NCBI RefSeq assembly: GCF_018283645.1
Contig: NZ_JAGSXH010000003.1
Span: 56,657 to 120,656, forward strand
Direction of reading: 5' to 3'
Length of the DNA stretch: 64,000 nt
Origin: Actinocrinis puniceicyclus
Lineage (GTDB): Bacteria; Actinomycetota; Actinomycetes; Streptomycetales; Catenulisporaceae
The position numbers and the translations under genes were made by a program. The notes below the pieces were generated by a model. That model ran no database searches and was not told where the DNA came from. It worked only from the letters and a program-made list of their open reading frames with translations. Shown in pieces: positions 30,807-40,130 of the stretch (its first letter is position 1; every line of letters begins with the position of its first letter).

Positions 30807-32053
30807 CCACACAGAGCACTGAGCAGGAAACACCGGCCCCGGAGCCCTTCGGCGGTCTCGGACAGGCCGCCCGCAACGTGTTCAACGCCGAGAACTCGCT
30901 GCTGGTCACCTTCCTCGCGGTCGTGCTCGCGCTGGTCGCCGGGGCGATCTTGATGGTGGTCTCGGACACCGAGACGCTGAACAGGGCCGGGTACTTCTTC
31001 TCCGCGCCCGGCGACTTCTTCTCCGCCGCCTGGCACGACGTCTCCTCCGGGTACACCGCGCTGTTCAAGGGCGCGATCTTCGACCCGGCCACGGTCAACG
31101 GCACCCCGACGCAGTTCTTCGGCCCGATCACCAACACCCTGCTGATGGCCACCCCGCTGATCTTCGGCGGCCTGGCCGTCTCGCTGGCCTTCCGCGGCGG
31201 CCTGTTCAACATCGGCGGCCAGGGCCAGCTGATCGCGGGCGCGATCTTCGCCGCGTACGTCAGCTTCGCCTGGCATCTGCCGCCGGGACTGCACGTGCTG
31301 GTCGCCGTGCTCGCCGGCGCGTTCGGCGGGATGCTCTACGGCGCGCTGGTCGGCTGGCTCAAGGCCTGGCGCGGCGCGCACGAGGTGATCGTCACGATCA
31401 TGCTCAACTACGTGGCCTTCTACTTCCTCGGCTACCTGCTCAACGCCAACGGCTTCCACAATCCGGACAAGCTCGGCCAGGCGGTCTCCAAGCCGGCCGA
31501 CGCCGACGCCCGGCTGCCGCGGCTGTTCGGCGACTCGGTCAACACGGACGTCGGGCTGGTGATCGCCGTGGCCGCGACGATCGCCACCGCCTGGCTGCTG
31601 CACCGCTCCAAGCTCGGTTTCGAGGTGCGCGCGCTCGGGATCAACCCGCGCGCGGCGCGCATCGCCGGCATCAACGTCGGTCGCACCCAGGTGCTCGCGA
31701 TGGCGCTCTCTGGCCTGCTGTTCGGTCTCGTCGGCGTCACCCAGACGCTGGGCACCACGAACCCGAACAACAACTCGCTGAGCCCCAACATCGACGCCGG
31801 CCTGGGCTTCGACGCGATCACCGTCGCGCTGCTGGGACGAAACCGGCCCTGGGGCATCGTCGCGGCCGCGCTGCTGTTCGGCGCCTTCAACGCCGGGGCC
31901 TCGGTGATGCAGGCCAGCGCGGGCCTGCCGGTCGACATCGTGAACGTCGTGAAGGCGATCATCGTGATCTTCGTCGCGGCTCCGCAGATCGTTCGGGAAA
32001 TCTTCCGGTTGCGCACCCAGCGTGCGCCGCTGGCCACGGGAGGCAAAGCGTGA
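30803..32053 (+). CDS. Nucleoside ABC transporter permease 1
   Basis: 416 residues with about ten hydrophobic segments, of the BPD_transp_2 family. Conserved parts are GLAVSLAFRGGLFNIGGQGQ, EVIVTIMLNYVAFY and LGINPRAARIAGINVGRTQVLAMALSG. It forms the membrane channel together with the next permease. The GTG start overlaps the ATPase stop (GTGA), and its own stop overlaps the following GTG, so three transporter genes are translationally coupled. Confidence 0.94.
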   Translation: MTTQSTEQETPAPEPFGGLGQAARNVFNAENSLLVTFLAVVLALVAGAILMVVSDTETLNRAGYFFSAPGDFFSAAWHDVSSGYTALFKGAIFDPATVNGTPTQFFGPITNTLLMATPLIFGGLAVSLAFRGGLFNIGGQGQLIAGAIFAAYVSFAWHLPPGLHVLVAVLAGAFGGMLYGALVGWLKAWRGAHEVIVTIMLNYVAFYFLGYLLNANGFHNPDKLGQAVSKPADADARLPRLFGDSVNTDVGLVIAVAATIATAWLLHRSKLGFEVRALGINPRAARIAGINVGRTQVLAMALSGLLFGLVGVTQTLGTTNPNNNSLSPNIDAGLGFDAITVALLGRNRPWGIVAAALLFGAFNAGASVMQASAGLPVDIVNVVKAIIVIFVAAPQIVREIFRLRTQRAPLATGGKA

Positions 32054-33348
32054 CCGCCACCGCCGCCGAACTCACCGCCCCCGCCGCGCGGGGCCTGGAC
32101 CGCGCGCGGCTGATCCCCGGCCTCGCGCAGGCCGCCGTCGGCGCATACGCGCTGTGGGCCTTCGGCCTCGGCGCGCGCACCGCGAGCGGCGCGAAGGCCG
32201 CCGTCGGCATGGCGCTCAACCCGAACGCCCCGGGGGCGCTGGGCATGCAGACCTTCCCGGCCGCGCCGGTCGCGATCGCGCTCAGCCTGGTCTGCGTCGT
32301 CTGCGGTGTGGCGCGCGCTTTCGCTCCGCTCGGCCCGGCCGCGCGCCGCGGGCTGACCGTCGGTTACGTCGTCTCGTTCGTGCTCGCGTTCCTGGTGTGG
32401 GCCTCGGCCGGCACCAGCACGCTCGGCGGCGTCAGCCTGCCGGGCGTGCTCAACAACACGCTGATCGTGTCGGTACCGCTGATCCTGGGCGCGCTGTGCG
32501 GGATCATCTGCGAGCGTTCCGGCGTGGTGAACGTCGCCATCGAGGGACAGTTCCTGTTCGGCGCCTTCTCCTCGGCGATGGCCGCGACGATGTCGGGCTC
32601 GGTGTGGATCGGCCTGGTGGTGGGCGCGTTGTCCGGGGCGCTGCTCGGCTCGCTGCTCGCGGTGCTGGCGAACCGCTACCACATCGAACAGGTCGTGCTC
32701 GGCGTGGTGCTGAACCTGTTCGCGCTCGGCCTGACCAACTTCCTCTACGACAAGCTGCTCTCGCCGAAGGCCGCGGAGTTCAACCAGCCGCCGGTGTTCC
32801 AGGCGATCCGCATCCCCGGGCTGGCGGACATCCCGGTGATCGGCCCGGTGCTCTTCGACCAGAACATCCTGTTCTACCTGACCTTCCTCATCATCGCGGT
32901 GCTCCAGGTGGGCCTGTTCCGCACCCGCTGGGGCCTGCGCACCCGCGCCGTCGGCGAGCACCCGAGGGCCGCGGACACCGTCGGCATCAAGGTGCTGGGT
33001 ACGCGGTACCGCAACGTCGTCATGGCCGGGCTCATCTCCGGGCTCGGCGGGGTGTGGCTGACGATCGGTCAGGTCGGCTCGTTCACCACGAACATGTCCG
33101 CGGGCAAGGGCTTCATCGCGCTGGCCGCGCTGATCGTCGGGCGCTGGTCGCCGGTCGGCGCGCTCGGCGCGGCCCTGCTGTTCGGTTTCGCCGGCGGCCT
33201 GAACAACGCGCTCGCCCCGCTCGGTACGCCGCTGCCCGGCCAAGTGCTGTCCATGGCGCCTTATCTGGCGACCGTCTTCGTCGTCGCGTCGCTCGGAGGC
33301 ATCGTGCGTGCGCCCGCAGCCGAGAACCAGCCGTACGTCAAGGACTGA
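32050..33348 (+). CDS. Nucleoside ABC transporter permease 2
   Basis: 432 residues of the same permease family. Segments PLILGALCGIICERSGVVNVAIEGQFLFGA, YHIEQVVLGVVLNLFALGL and RAVGEHPRAADTVGIKVLG are typical of the second subunit. An extra ~110-residue N-terminal part adds two or three helices. The GTG start overlaps the preceding stop. It is 13 bp upstream of cdd, placing nucleoside import and breakdown in one operon. Confidence 0.94.
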   Translation: MTATAAELTAPAARGLDRARLIPGLAQAAVGAYALWAFGLGARTASGAKAAVGMALNPNAPGALGMQTFPAAPVAIALSLVCVVCGVARAFAPLGPAARRGLTVGYVVSFVLAFLVWASAGTSTLGGVSLPGVLNNTLIVSVPLILGALCGIICERSGVVNVAIEGQFLFGAFSSAMAATMSGSVWIGLVVGALSGALLGSLLAVLANRYHIEQVVLGVVLNLFALGLTNFLYDKLLSPKAAEFNQPPVFQAIRIPGLADIPVIGPVLFDQNILFYLTFLIIAVLQVGLFRTRWGLRTRAVGEHPRAADTVGIKVLGTRYRNVVMAGLISGLGGVWLTIGQVGSFTTNMSAGKGFIALAALIVGRWSPVGALGAALLFGFAGGLNNALAPLGTPLPGQVLSMAPYLATVFVVASLGGIVRAPAAENQPYVKD

Positions 33349-33361
33349 ACGGCGGCCTGAG

Positions 33362-33814
33362 ATGACGAGTCCTGAGATGACGAGCGCTGAGTCGACCAGC
33401 CCTGAGATCGACTGGCCCGCGTTGCGCGACGCGGCGCGGGCGGCGATGGCCAGAGCCTACGCGCCGTATTCGCACTACCCGGTCGGCGCGGCGGCCGTTG
33501 TCGACGACGGCCGGATCGTCACCGGGTGCAATGTCGAGAACGCCTCGTACGGCGTGACCCTGTGCGCCGAGTGCGGCCTCGTCAGCGCGCTCCACCTGAG
33601 CGGTGGCGGCCGTCTGGTCGCCTTCGCGTGCGTGGACGGTCGCGGCGGAACGCTGATGCCGTGCGGACGCTGCCGCCAGCTGCTCTACGAGCACGGCGGC
33701 CCGGATCTGCTCGTGGACACGCCCGAGGGCGTGCTGACGATGGCCGGCATCCTGCCGCAGGCATTCGGTCCGCACCAGCTGGCGCCGCCGCGCCCCGGAC
33801 AGGAAACCCCATGA
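33362..33814 (+). CDS. cdd: Cytidine deaminase
   Basis: Converts cytidine and deoxycytidine to uridine and deoxyuridine. The 150 residues are of the small tetrameric type. The zinc site is visible as TGCNVENASYGVTLCAECG, with catalytic Glu next to the first Cys ligand, and PCGRCRQLLYE. The N-terminus has a Ser/Thr/Glu-rich stretch (MTSPEMTSAEST) with two possible ATGs at 33362 and 33377. The stop overlaps the deoA ATG (ATGA). Confidence 0.95.
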   Translation: MTSPEMTSAESTSPEIDWPALRDAARAAMARAYAPYSHYPVGAAAVVDDGRIVTGCNVENASYGVTLCAECGLVSALHLSGGGRLVAFACVDGRGGTLMPCGRCRQLLYEHGGPDLLVDTPEGVLTMAGILPQAFGPHQLAPPRPGQETP

Positions 33815-35121
33815 GCGTCATCGATGTGATCCGGGCCAAGCGCGACGGCGGGCGGCTGACGGACGAGCAGATCGACTGGGTCATTCGGGCCTACACCGCC
33901 GGGGTCGTGGCGGACGAGCAGATGTCCGCGCTCGCGATGGCGATCCTGCTCAACGGAATGGACCGGCGCGAGATCAACCGCTGGACCGACGCGATGATCG
34001 GCACCGGCATCCGGATGGACTTCTCCGGGCTGCGGCGCCCCACCGCGGACAAGCACTCCACCGGCGGCGTCGGCGACAAGATCACGTTGCCGCTCGCCCC
34101 GCTGGTGGCCGCCTGCGGTGCGGCGGTCCCGCAGCTGTCCGGGCGCGGCCTCGGGCACACCGGCGGCACGCTCGACAAGCTGGAGTCGATCCCCGGGTGG
34201 CGCGCCCGGCTTTCCCCCGACGAGATGTTGCGCGTGTTGCGCGAGGTGGGCGCGGTGATCTGCGCGGCCGGGGACGAGCTGGCCCCGGCGGACCGCAAGC
34301 TGTACGCGCTGCGGGACGTCACCGGCACCGTCGAGTCGATCCCGCTGATCGCCTCCTCGATCATGTCGAAGAAGATCGCCGAAGGCACCGGTGCGCTGGT
34401 GCTGGACGTGAAGGTCGGCTCCGGGGCGTTCATGAAGGACCGCGCGCAGGCCCGGCAGCTGGCCTCGACGATGGTCGCCCTCGGCACCGACCACGGCGTG
34501 CGGACTGTCGCGCTGCTGACCGACATGCAGGTGCCGCTCGGCCTGACCGCGGGCAACGCGCTGGAGGTGCGCGAGGCGGTCGAGGTGCTGGCCGGCGCGG
34601 GTCCGTCCGACGTGGTCGAGCTGACCATCGCCCTGGCCCGCGAGATGCTGGCCGCCGCCGGGATCGACGGGGTCGACCCGGCCGCCAAGCTGGCCGACGG
34701 CAGCGCCATGGACGTGTGGCGGCGGATGATCCGCGCGCAGGGGGGCGACCCGGACGCCGAGCTGCCGCGGGCGAGGGAGCGGCACGTGCTGGCCGCGCCC
34801 GCCTCCGGGACGCTGACCCGGCTCGACGCCCTCGCGGTCGGGATCGCGGCCTGGCGGCTGGGAGCGGGCCGCACCCGCAAGGAGGATGCGGTGCAGCCGG
34901 GCGCGGGCGTCGAACTGCATGCCAAGCCGGGTGACACCGTCACCGCCGGGGCGCCGCTGCTCACCCTGCACACGGACACGCCGGAGCGTTTCGAGGCCGC
35001 GCTCGACGACCTGGCCGGCGCTGTCACTATCGGCACTGGCACCGTCGGCACGGACGGCTCCGCGGAGGGTGGCGAGGAATTCACGCGCCGTGCGCTCATC
35101 CTCGAGCGCGTTAGCGCGTAG
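33811..35121 (+). CDS. deoA: Thymidine phosphorylase
   Basis: Phosphorolysis of thymidine or deoxyuridine to base and deoxyribose-1-phosphate. The 436 residues show the phosphate-binding KHSTGGVGDK (about 84-93), SGRGLGHTGGTLDKLE, the SSIMSKKIAEG segment and KVGSGAFMK. A C-terminal PYNP-type domain with the RTRKED turn is present, followed by a Gly-rich insertion near the end. It is coupled to cdd by ATGA. Its product can be converted by the mutase and DeoC encoded 9-13 kb downstream. Confidence 0.95.
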   Translation: MSVIDVIRAKRDGGRLTDEQIDWVIRAYTAGVVADEQMSALAMAILLNGMDRREINRWTDAMIGTGIRMDFSGLRRPTADKHSTGGVGDKITLPLAPLVAACGAAVPQLSGRGLGHTGGTLDKLESIPGWRARLSPDEMLRVLREVGAVICAAGDELAPADRKLYALRDVTGTVESIPLIASSIMSKKIAEGTGALVLDVKVGSGAFMKDRAQARQLASTMVALGTDHGVRTVALLTDMQVPLGLTAGNALEVREAVEVLAGAGPSDVVELTIALAREMLAAAGIDGVDPAAKLADGSAMDVWRRMIRAQGGDPDAELPRARERHVLAAPASGTLTRLDALAVGIAAWRLGAGRTRKEDAVQPGAGVELHAKPGDTVTAGAPLLTLHTDTPERFEAALDDLAGAVTIGTGTVGTDGSAEGGEEFTRRALILERVSA

Positions 35122-35131
35122 GGTACTGCGG

Positions 35132-36241
35132 GTGACTGAAACGACATCGCTCACAGCGGACGAGATCAAGCAGGCGCCCAAGGTGGCCCTGCACGACCAC
35201 CTCGACGGCGGCCTGCGACCGCAGACCGTCATCGAACTGGCTGATGCCTGCGGCTACACCGGCCTGCCGAGCCGCGACGCCGCGAAGCTCGGCGCCTGGT
35301 TCCGCGATGCCGCCGACTCCGGCTCGCTCCCGCGTTACCTGGAGACCTTCGACCACACCATCGCGGTCATGCAGACCGCCGACGCGCTGCGCCGAGTCGC
35401 GGCTGAAACGGTCGAGGATCTGGCCGCGGACGGCGTCGTCTACGCCGAGACGCGGTTCGCGCCGGAGCAGCATTTGCGCGCCGCGCTGACGTTGGACGAG
35501 GTCGTCGAGGCGGTCAACGCCGGCTGCCGCGAGGGCGAGGAGCGCGCGGCCGCCTCCGGGCACTTCATCAAGGTCGGCACGCTGGTCACCGCGATGCGCC
35601 AGAACATCGAGCCCGGCCACAGCCTGCGGATCGCGCAGCTGGCCGTGCGGCACCGCGACAGCGGCGTCGCGGGCTTCGACATCGCCGGCCCTGAGCTCGG
35701 CTTCGGCCCGGATCTTCACGCCGACGCGTTCAAGTACCTGCGCGAGCAGTTCTTCCGGTTCACCATCCACGCCGGCGAGGCGGACGGACCGTCGTCGATC
35801 GCCCAGGCGCTGCTCAACGGCGCGGACCGGCTCGGCCACGGCGTGCGGATCATCGAGGACATCGCGCTCAGCGACGACGACGCCAGGCTCGGCCGTATCG
35901 CCGCCTACGTGCGCGACAAGCGCATCGCGCTGGAGGTGTGCCCATCCTCGAACCTGCAGACCGGGATCGCCGCCAAACTCGAGGAGCACCCGATCCAGAA
36001 GCTCTACGAACTGGACTTCAACGTCACCGTCAACTGCGACAACCGGCTGATGAGCGGTACCTCGATGTTCCGCGAGTTCTCGCTGCTGGCCGAGAGCTTC
36101 GGCTGGGACCTGGCCGACCTGGAGCTGGTCGCGCTCAACGCGATCGACGCCGCGTTCCTCGCGCACGACGTGCGCGACGCGATCGCGGACCAGATCATCA
36201 ACGGCTACTCGAACCTGCGCGGCGACGAAGACGAGGACTGA
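35132..36241 (+). CDS. add: Adenosine deaminase
   Basis: Deaminates adenosine and deoxyadenosine to inosine and deoxyinosine, feeding PunA. The 369 residues carry zinc ligands in ALHDHLDGGLRP (about 20-31), FTIHAGEADGP with His and catalytic Glu, DRLGHGVRI, and VTVNCDNRLMSGT, where the usual Asp-Asp reads Cys-Asp. The start is GTG at 35132. TAGGGT (35119-35124) ends seven bases upstream and no Shine-Dalgarno is clear, so it may have its own leaderless transcript besides reading from deoA ten bases away. Confidence 0.94.
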   Translation: MTETTSLTADEIKQAPKVALHDHLDGGLRPQTVIELADACGYTGLPSRDAAKLGAWFRDAADSGSLPRYLETFDHTIAVMQTADALRRVAAETVEDLAADGVVYAETRFAPEQHLRAALTLDEVVEAVNAGCREGEERAAASGHFIKVGTLVTAMRQNIEPGHSLRIAQLAVRHRDSGVAGFDIAGPELGFGPDLHADAFKYLREQFFRFTIHAGEADGPSSIAQALLNGADRLGHGVRIIEDIALSDDDARLGRIAAYVRDKRIALEVCPSSNLQTGIAAKLEEHPIQKLYELDFNVTVNCDNRLMSGTSMFREFSLLAESFGWDLADLELVALNAIDAAFLAHDVRDAIADQIINGYSNLRGDEDED

Positions 36242-36263
36242 CCGCCCGTTCTTGCGTGCGCCC

Positions 36264-36334
36264 CGCCGGGGTGCGGTGTCCGCTCTCATGCCCCGCGAGC
36301 TGGAGGTGCTGGGACCGGACGCCGCACCCCGGCG
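36264..36334. terminator. Bidirectional terminator hairpin after add
   Basis: Two 19-base arms (36264-36282 and 36316-36334) pair with one mismatch around a 33-base loop. The hairpin lies between the convergent add and lipoprotein genes and can end transcripts from both sides. Confidence 0.65.
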
Positions 36335-36366
36335 TGTTGCCGGCGGCGCCGTCGCCCGGGCCCGGG

Positions 36367-36951
36367 CTACTGCCCGCTGTTCGTCGCCGCCGGGACGGAA
36401 AAGTCCCCGGTGACCGGCATGGGGATGTACTGGCCCGTCGTGTCGCTGCACCCGAGCCAGGTCATGCTCGAATCGCCCACTTGGAGGCCGACCGAGAGGG
36501 TCTGGTCGTAGTACTGCATGGTGCACACGAACTGCGCTTTCGCGTGCGCGGTGAGCGGCAGGTTCAGCTTGTACGCGTAGCGCAGGCCATCGGCCTGGAT
36601 ACTCGCGGTCAGTGTCGCCGGCAACGCCGAGACGAAGCCCTTGGCCGCCGCGGTCTTGCTCGGGCCGTTGAGCAAGGCGTCGAGCACGTCCTGTTCGGTC
36701 GTGTCCGCCTTCGCGGGAAGGTAGAGCGGGGTGAGCCGGTCGTTGAGGTAGAAGAAGACCGGGAACTGGCCGCTGGAGCCGAAGGCCTGGCTCGGCTGCA
36801 CCGCGGCGCCCACGGCGGCCGGAGCCTGGCCCAGGACGGTGATCCCGGTGGGCTGGATACCGCAGGCCGCGGCGGTGGGCAGCATGAGCGCGGCCAGCAG
36901 CGCGCCGAGCGCGACGGCGCTTCGGCGCTTCGCCCGCACGTCCGCGGTCAC
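36367..36951 (-). CDS. GerMN-like lipoprotein of the AfsQ operon
   Basis: 194 residues with a lipoprotein signal (ALMLPTAAAC, Cys30) and a GerMN-like domain: FPVFFYLNDRLTPLYLPA, then EQDVLDALLNGPSK and GFVSALPA. It overlaps the sensor kinase gene by four bases (ATGA) and is the last gene of a response regulator, kinase, lipoprotein operon, matching SCO4905 next to afsQ2 in S. coelicolor. It may modulate signal sensing by the kinase on the outer face of the membrane, which is inference. Confidence 0.8.
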   Translation of the reverse strand: MTADVRAKRRSAVALGALLAALMLPTAAACGIQPTGITVLGQAPAAVGAAVQPSQAFGSSGQFPVFFYLNDRLTPLYLPAKADTTEQDVLDALLNGPSKTAAAKGFVSALPATLTASIQADGLRYAYKLNLPLTAHAKAQFVCTMQYYDQTLSVGLQVGDSSMTWLGCSDTTGQYIPMPVTGDFSVPAATNSGQ

Positions 36952-38546
36952 ACGCTCACCCCCTGCGGCCTTTCGTACGATCCCGATCCCGATCCCGATC
37001 CCGAGTCCGTGCTCGTCGGAGTCTGCTCGACCGCGTCGGGGTCGGCTTCCGCGCCCTGGGCCGCCTTCGGGAACCTGAGCGTGAAGACGGCTCCGCCCTC
37101 CGGGCGGTTGCGGGCGGAAAGCTCGCCGCCGTGCATCCTGGCGTTCTCGAACGCGATCGACAGGCCCAGGCCGCTGCCCTCCGAACGGCCGCGCGCCTTG
37201 TCCGCCTTGTAGAAGCGGTCGAAGATGTGCGGCAGCGCGTCCGCGGGGATGCCCGGTCCCGAGTCCGCGACCTGCACGATCACGACGGGCCCGGTGTCGA
37301 GCACGCTCAGCGCCACCGGCTCCCCGCCGTGCTTGAGCGCGTTGCCGACGAGGTTGGCTATCACCACGTCCATCCGGCGCGCATCGATCCGGGTGGCCAG
37401 CAGCGAAGGCGCGTCCACCATCACCTTCGCGGTCCAGCCGCGGGTGGCCAGCGTCGCCTCGATCAGTTCCGGCAGGTTGATGTCCTCGATCCGCATCGCC
37501 GCCGTGCCCGCGTCGAAGCGGGAGATCTCCATCAGGTCCTCGACGAGCCGGGCCAGCCGCTTGGTCTCGTTGGCGATCAGGTGCGCGGCGGAGACCGTGG
37601 TCGGGTCGGCGTCCTCGACGTCCTCGAGCACCTCGGTCACGGCGGTCATCGCGGTCAGCGGGGTGCGCAGCTCGTGCGAGACGTCGGCGACGAAGCGGCG
37701 GGAGGCCGCGTCCATCGCGCGCAGTTCGGCTATCGAGCGGGCCAGCGCCTCCGCGGTCTCGTTGAAGGTGTGCGAGACGTCCGCGATCTCGTCGGTGCCC
37801 TTGACCTCCAGCCGCACGTCCAGATCGCCCTGGCCGAGCATCCGCGCGGCGTGGCCGAGGCGGCGGATCGGCACCAGCACGTTGCGGGTCGCCGCGAAGG
37901 CCACCGCGAACGCGCCGACCAGCGCCAGGCCGCCGGAGACCATGCCGATGGTCATCAGCTCGGTCAGGATCGCCTGCTCCGACTCCAGCGAGGTGAACAG
38001 GTAGACCTCGGGTCCGTTCGGGCTGATCCGTGTCCCGGTCAGCACGTACGGCGTGCCATATATGATCCGCCGCTCCTGTACTACCTGGGTCTGCGCGGCG
38101 TCCTGGAAGGACTTGGGGATGTCCTGGTTGCCGAACCGCAGGTCGCTGGGGGCGGTGCCGCGCGGAGTGATCAGAACGATCACGCCGCCGCCGTTCTTCG
38201 CCATCGTGTCGGCGATCGAGGTGTCGGTCTGGCCCGAGGTGGACAGCTGAAGCTGTTGGCCGTTCTGCTGCACGTCCGTGAGCAGCTGGGCTTTGGCGTT
38301 GCTGCCGGCCCGGGAGACCAGGGCGTCGCGGATCAGGAAATAGGAGGCGCCGGTGATGATTCCCGCGGTGATGACCGCCACGGCGAGGAAGCCCGCGAAC
38401 AGGCGGGCACGCATCCCGGTCAGCCGCAGCCGGCGCCGGCGCACACCAGCGTGCCGGCGGTGCGCTTCGCGCACCCGTTCTCCCGTCGGGTCGCCCTCGT
38501 GGCGCAGCCCCACCATGCTCCGGCTCAGGTCGCTCTTCCGGCTCAC
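36948..38546 (-). CDS. afsQ2: Sensor histidine kinase, AfsQ2-like
   Basis: 532 residues. A basic cytoplasmic N-terminus (1-45) precedes transmembrane helices at about 48-71 and 197-219, which enclose a ~125-residue extracellular sensor. HAMP, then the phospho-accepting His291 in ADVSHELRTPLT, then the ATPase domain with NLVGNALKHGG, DSGPGIP and GSGLGLSIAFEN follow. The tail has a Ser-Gly repeat from GATCCC-type DNA repeats. It lies between the AfsQ1-like regulator and the lipoprotein, and the divergent sigma factor supports the AfsQ assignment. In S. coelicolor this pair controls antibiotic production and nitrogen or glutamate responses. Confidence 0.88.
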   Translation of the reverse strand: MSRKSDLSRSMVGLRHEGDPTGERVREAHRRHAGVRRRRLRLTGMRARLFAGFLAVAVITAGIITGASYFLIRDALVSRAGSNAKAQLLTDVQQNGQQLQLSTSGQTDTSIADTMAKNGGGVIVLITPRGTAPSDLRFGNQDIPKSFQDAAQTQVVQERRIIYGTPYVLTGTRISPNGPEVYLFTSLESEQAILTELMTIGMVSGGLALVGAFAVAFAATRNVLVPIRRLGHAARMLGQGDLDVRLEVKGTDEIADVSHTFNETAEALARSIAELRAMDAASRRFVADVSHELRTPLTAMTAVTEVLEDVEDADPTTVSAAHLIANETKRLARLVEDLMEISRFDAGTAAMRIEDINLPELIEATLATRGWTAKVMVDAPSLLATRIDARRMDVVIANLVGNALKHGGEPVALSVLDTGPVVIVQVADSGPGIPADALPHIFDRFYKADKARGRSEGSGLGLSIAFENARMHGGELSARNRPEGGAVFTLRFPKAAQGAEADPDAVEQTPTSTDSGSGSGSGSYERPQGVSV

Positions 38547-38553
38547 CGGGCCG

Positions 38554-39240
38554 TCACCTCGGCGGATCCAGGCGGTAGCCGATACCGCGCACGGTCCGTA
38601 TCAGCTGCGGCTCGGACGGCACCAGCTCCACCTTCGCGCGCAGACGCTGGACGCAGGCGTCCACAAGGCGCGAGTCACCCAGATAGTCGTGGTCCCACAC
38701 CAGGCGCAGCAGCTGCTGGCGGGAGAGTGCCTGGCCGGGCCGGCGGGAAAGCTCGACCAGCAGTTTGAGCTCGGTGGGGGTGAGCGAGATCGGCTCGCCC
38801 GCCCGGGTCACCGTCATCGCCGCGCGGTCGACCACCAGGTCGCCGAACACGGCCGTGTCCCCGGCGTCAGGGCCGCCGTTGCCGTGCCGGCGCAGCACCG
38901 CCCGGATCCGGGCGTCGAGCACCCGGGGCTGGACGGGCTTGACCACGTAATCGTCCGCGCCGGATTCCAGCCCCACCACCACGTCGATGTCGTCGCTGCG
39001 CGCGGTGAGCAGGATGATCGGCACCTGGTCGGTGCGCCGGATGCGGCGGCAGATCTCGAAACCGTCGATGCCGGGCAGCATGACGTCGAGCACCACCAGT
39101 TCGGGGCGCTGGCTCTGCCACATCTCCAGGGCCTCCTCGCCGGTGGCCGCGGTCGCGACCTGGTGGCCCTGTCGGGTCAGCGCGATCTCGATGGCCATCC
39201 GGATGGACGGGTCGTCTTCGACGAGAAGGAGGCTCGGCAC
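38554..39240 (-). CDS. afsQ1: OmpR-family response regulator, AfsQ1-like
   Basis: 228 residues. The receiver domain has acidic Asp9-Asp10 (VEDD), phosphoacceptor Asp52 (VVLDVMLPGIDGFE) and Lys101 (VVKPVQPR). The winged-helix DNA-binding domain ends the protein (LTPTELKLLVELSRRPGQ, then DSRLVDACVQRLRAKVE, then TVRGIGYRL). The start is a GTG at 39240. It heads the regulator, kinase, lipoprotein operon and is divergent from sigQ across 251 bp that hold GTGAC motifs like known AfsQ1 sites. Confidence 0.9.
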   Translation of the reverse strand: MPSLLLVEDDPSIRMAIEIALTRQGHQVATAATGEEALEMWQSQRPELVVLDVMLPGIDGFEICRRIRRTDQVPIILLTARSDDIDVVVGLESGADDYVVKPVQPRVLDARIRAVLRRHGNGGPDAGDTAVFGDLVVDRAAMTVTRAGEPISLTPTELKLLVELSRRPGQALSRQQLLRLVWDHDYLGDSRLVDACVQRLRAKVELVPSEPQLIRTVRGIGYRLDPPR

Positions 39241-39345
39241 CTACCCATTCTTACCTACTTCACACGCACATGGTCGATACCACCGGCGGCTTTAGCAGTA
39301 CTTCACACAATCGCGCAGTTGCCATGGTGAATGTGTGTTCGACTC

Positions 39346-39371
39346 GTGACGCCGGCGTGTGCCGCCGTGAC
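39346..39371. promoter_or_regulatory. Candidate AfsQ1 binding region between afsQ1 and sigQ
   Basis: Three half-sites lie one helical turn apart: GTGAC (39346), GTGTG (39357) and GTGAC (39367), with spacers of six and five bases. The reported AfsQ1 consensus is two GTnAC units six bases apart. The middle unit is imperfect, so this is a candidate only. Confidence 0.45.
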
Positions 39372-39491
39372 TCTGTGTGGTGTCCGGGCTCTCGGTGCGG
39401 TCGGCTGGTGCGTACGGCCCCTGAGCGCCTGTGGCAAAGCTGTGACGCGAGGCGAACGCGACGATGAAATGCGGGGGCCAGGCTAATCACC

Positions 39492-40130
39492 ATGAGCTTC
39501 CAGACTCTGGCAACCCTTCCGGCCCCCGCTTGGAAGGATGACGCGGATTCTTCCGCGCCCGGTTCCAGCCGCAGGGCCGCCGCCTCGGCGAACGCGCCCG
39601 CGGACTTCGCGGCTTATGTCGCGCAGCGGCGTTCCTCCCTGCTGCGTACGGCCCACCAGGTGGCGGGCGACCGAACTGAGGCGGAGGACCTGCTTCAGGA
39701 AGGCCTGCTCAAGACCTACCAGGCATGGCACCGGATCGAGGACAAGGCGGTCGTGGGCTCGTACCTGCGCCGCACGATGACCAACCATCAGATCTCCCAG
39801 TGGCGCAAGCGCCGGGTGGAGGAGTACCCGACCGACGAGTTGCCCGAACACGGCTACGACGGTGAGTCCATGGCGCAGGTCGAGATGCGCGTCGCGGTGG
39901 CGCGAGCGCTGATGCGGCTGTCCGCGCGGGACCGCGAGGCGCTCTCGCTGAGGTACTACGGCTCGTATACGGACACTGAGATTGCCGAGCGTATGGGCGT
40001 GTCGGTCGGCACGGTCAAGTCGGCGTTGTGGCGCGCGCTGCGCAAGCTGCGCGACGACCCGGCGCTGCGGCCGCTGGCCGGGTACGTTTCGCAGAGCAGC
40101 GAGTGGCTTACGGAGTCGCAGGCCGCGTAG
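39492..40130 (+). CDS. sigQ: SigE-family ECF sigma factor, SigQ-like
   Basis: 212 residues. Region 2 reads FAAYVAQRRSSLLRTAHQVAGDRTEAEDLLQEGLLKTYQAW and region 4 reads LSARDREALSLRYYGSYTDTEIAERMGVSVGTVKSALWRAL, with no extra domain. It lies divergently from afsQ1 as sigQ does in S. coelicolor, where AfsQ1 activates it. The first ~40 residues are nonconserved. No anti-sigma factor gene is adjacent. Confidence 0.85.
   Translation: MSFQTLATLPAPAWKDDADSSAPGSSRRAAASANAPADFAAYVAQRRSSLLRTAHQVAGDRTEAEDLLQEGLLKTYQAWHRIEDKAVVGSYLRRTMTNHQISQWRKRRVEEYPTDELPEHGYDGESMAQVEMRVAVARALMRLSARDREALSLRYYGSYTDTEIAERMGVSVGTVKSALWRALRKLRDDPALRPLAGYVSQSSEWLTESQAA

Noticed and set aside
31432..33243. A 603-codon frame on the minus strand over the nucleoside permeases
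   Set aside because: Composition is Arg/His/Asp-rich without any domain, and the plus strand encodes two clear permeases with coupled starts.
36367..40130. SigE-CseA-CseB-CseC envelope-stress module as an alternative name for the sigma factor, lipoprotein, regulator and kinase
   Set aside because: In that module all genes run the same way. Here the sigma factor is divergent and add lies next door, matching afsQ1-afsQ2-sigQ.
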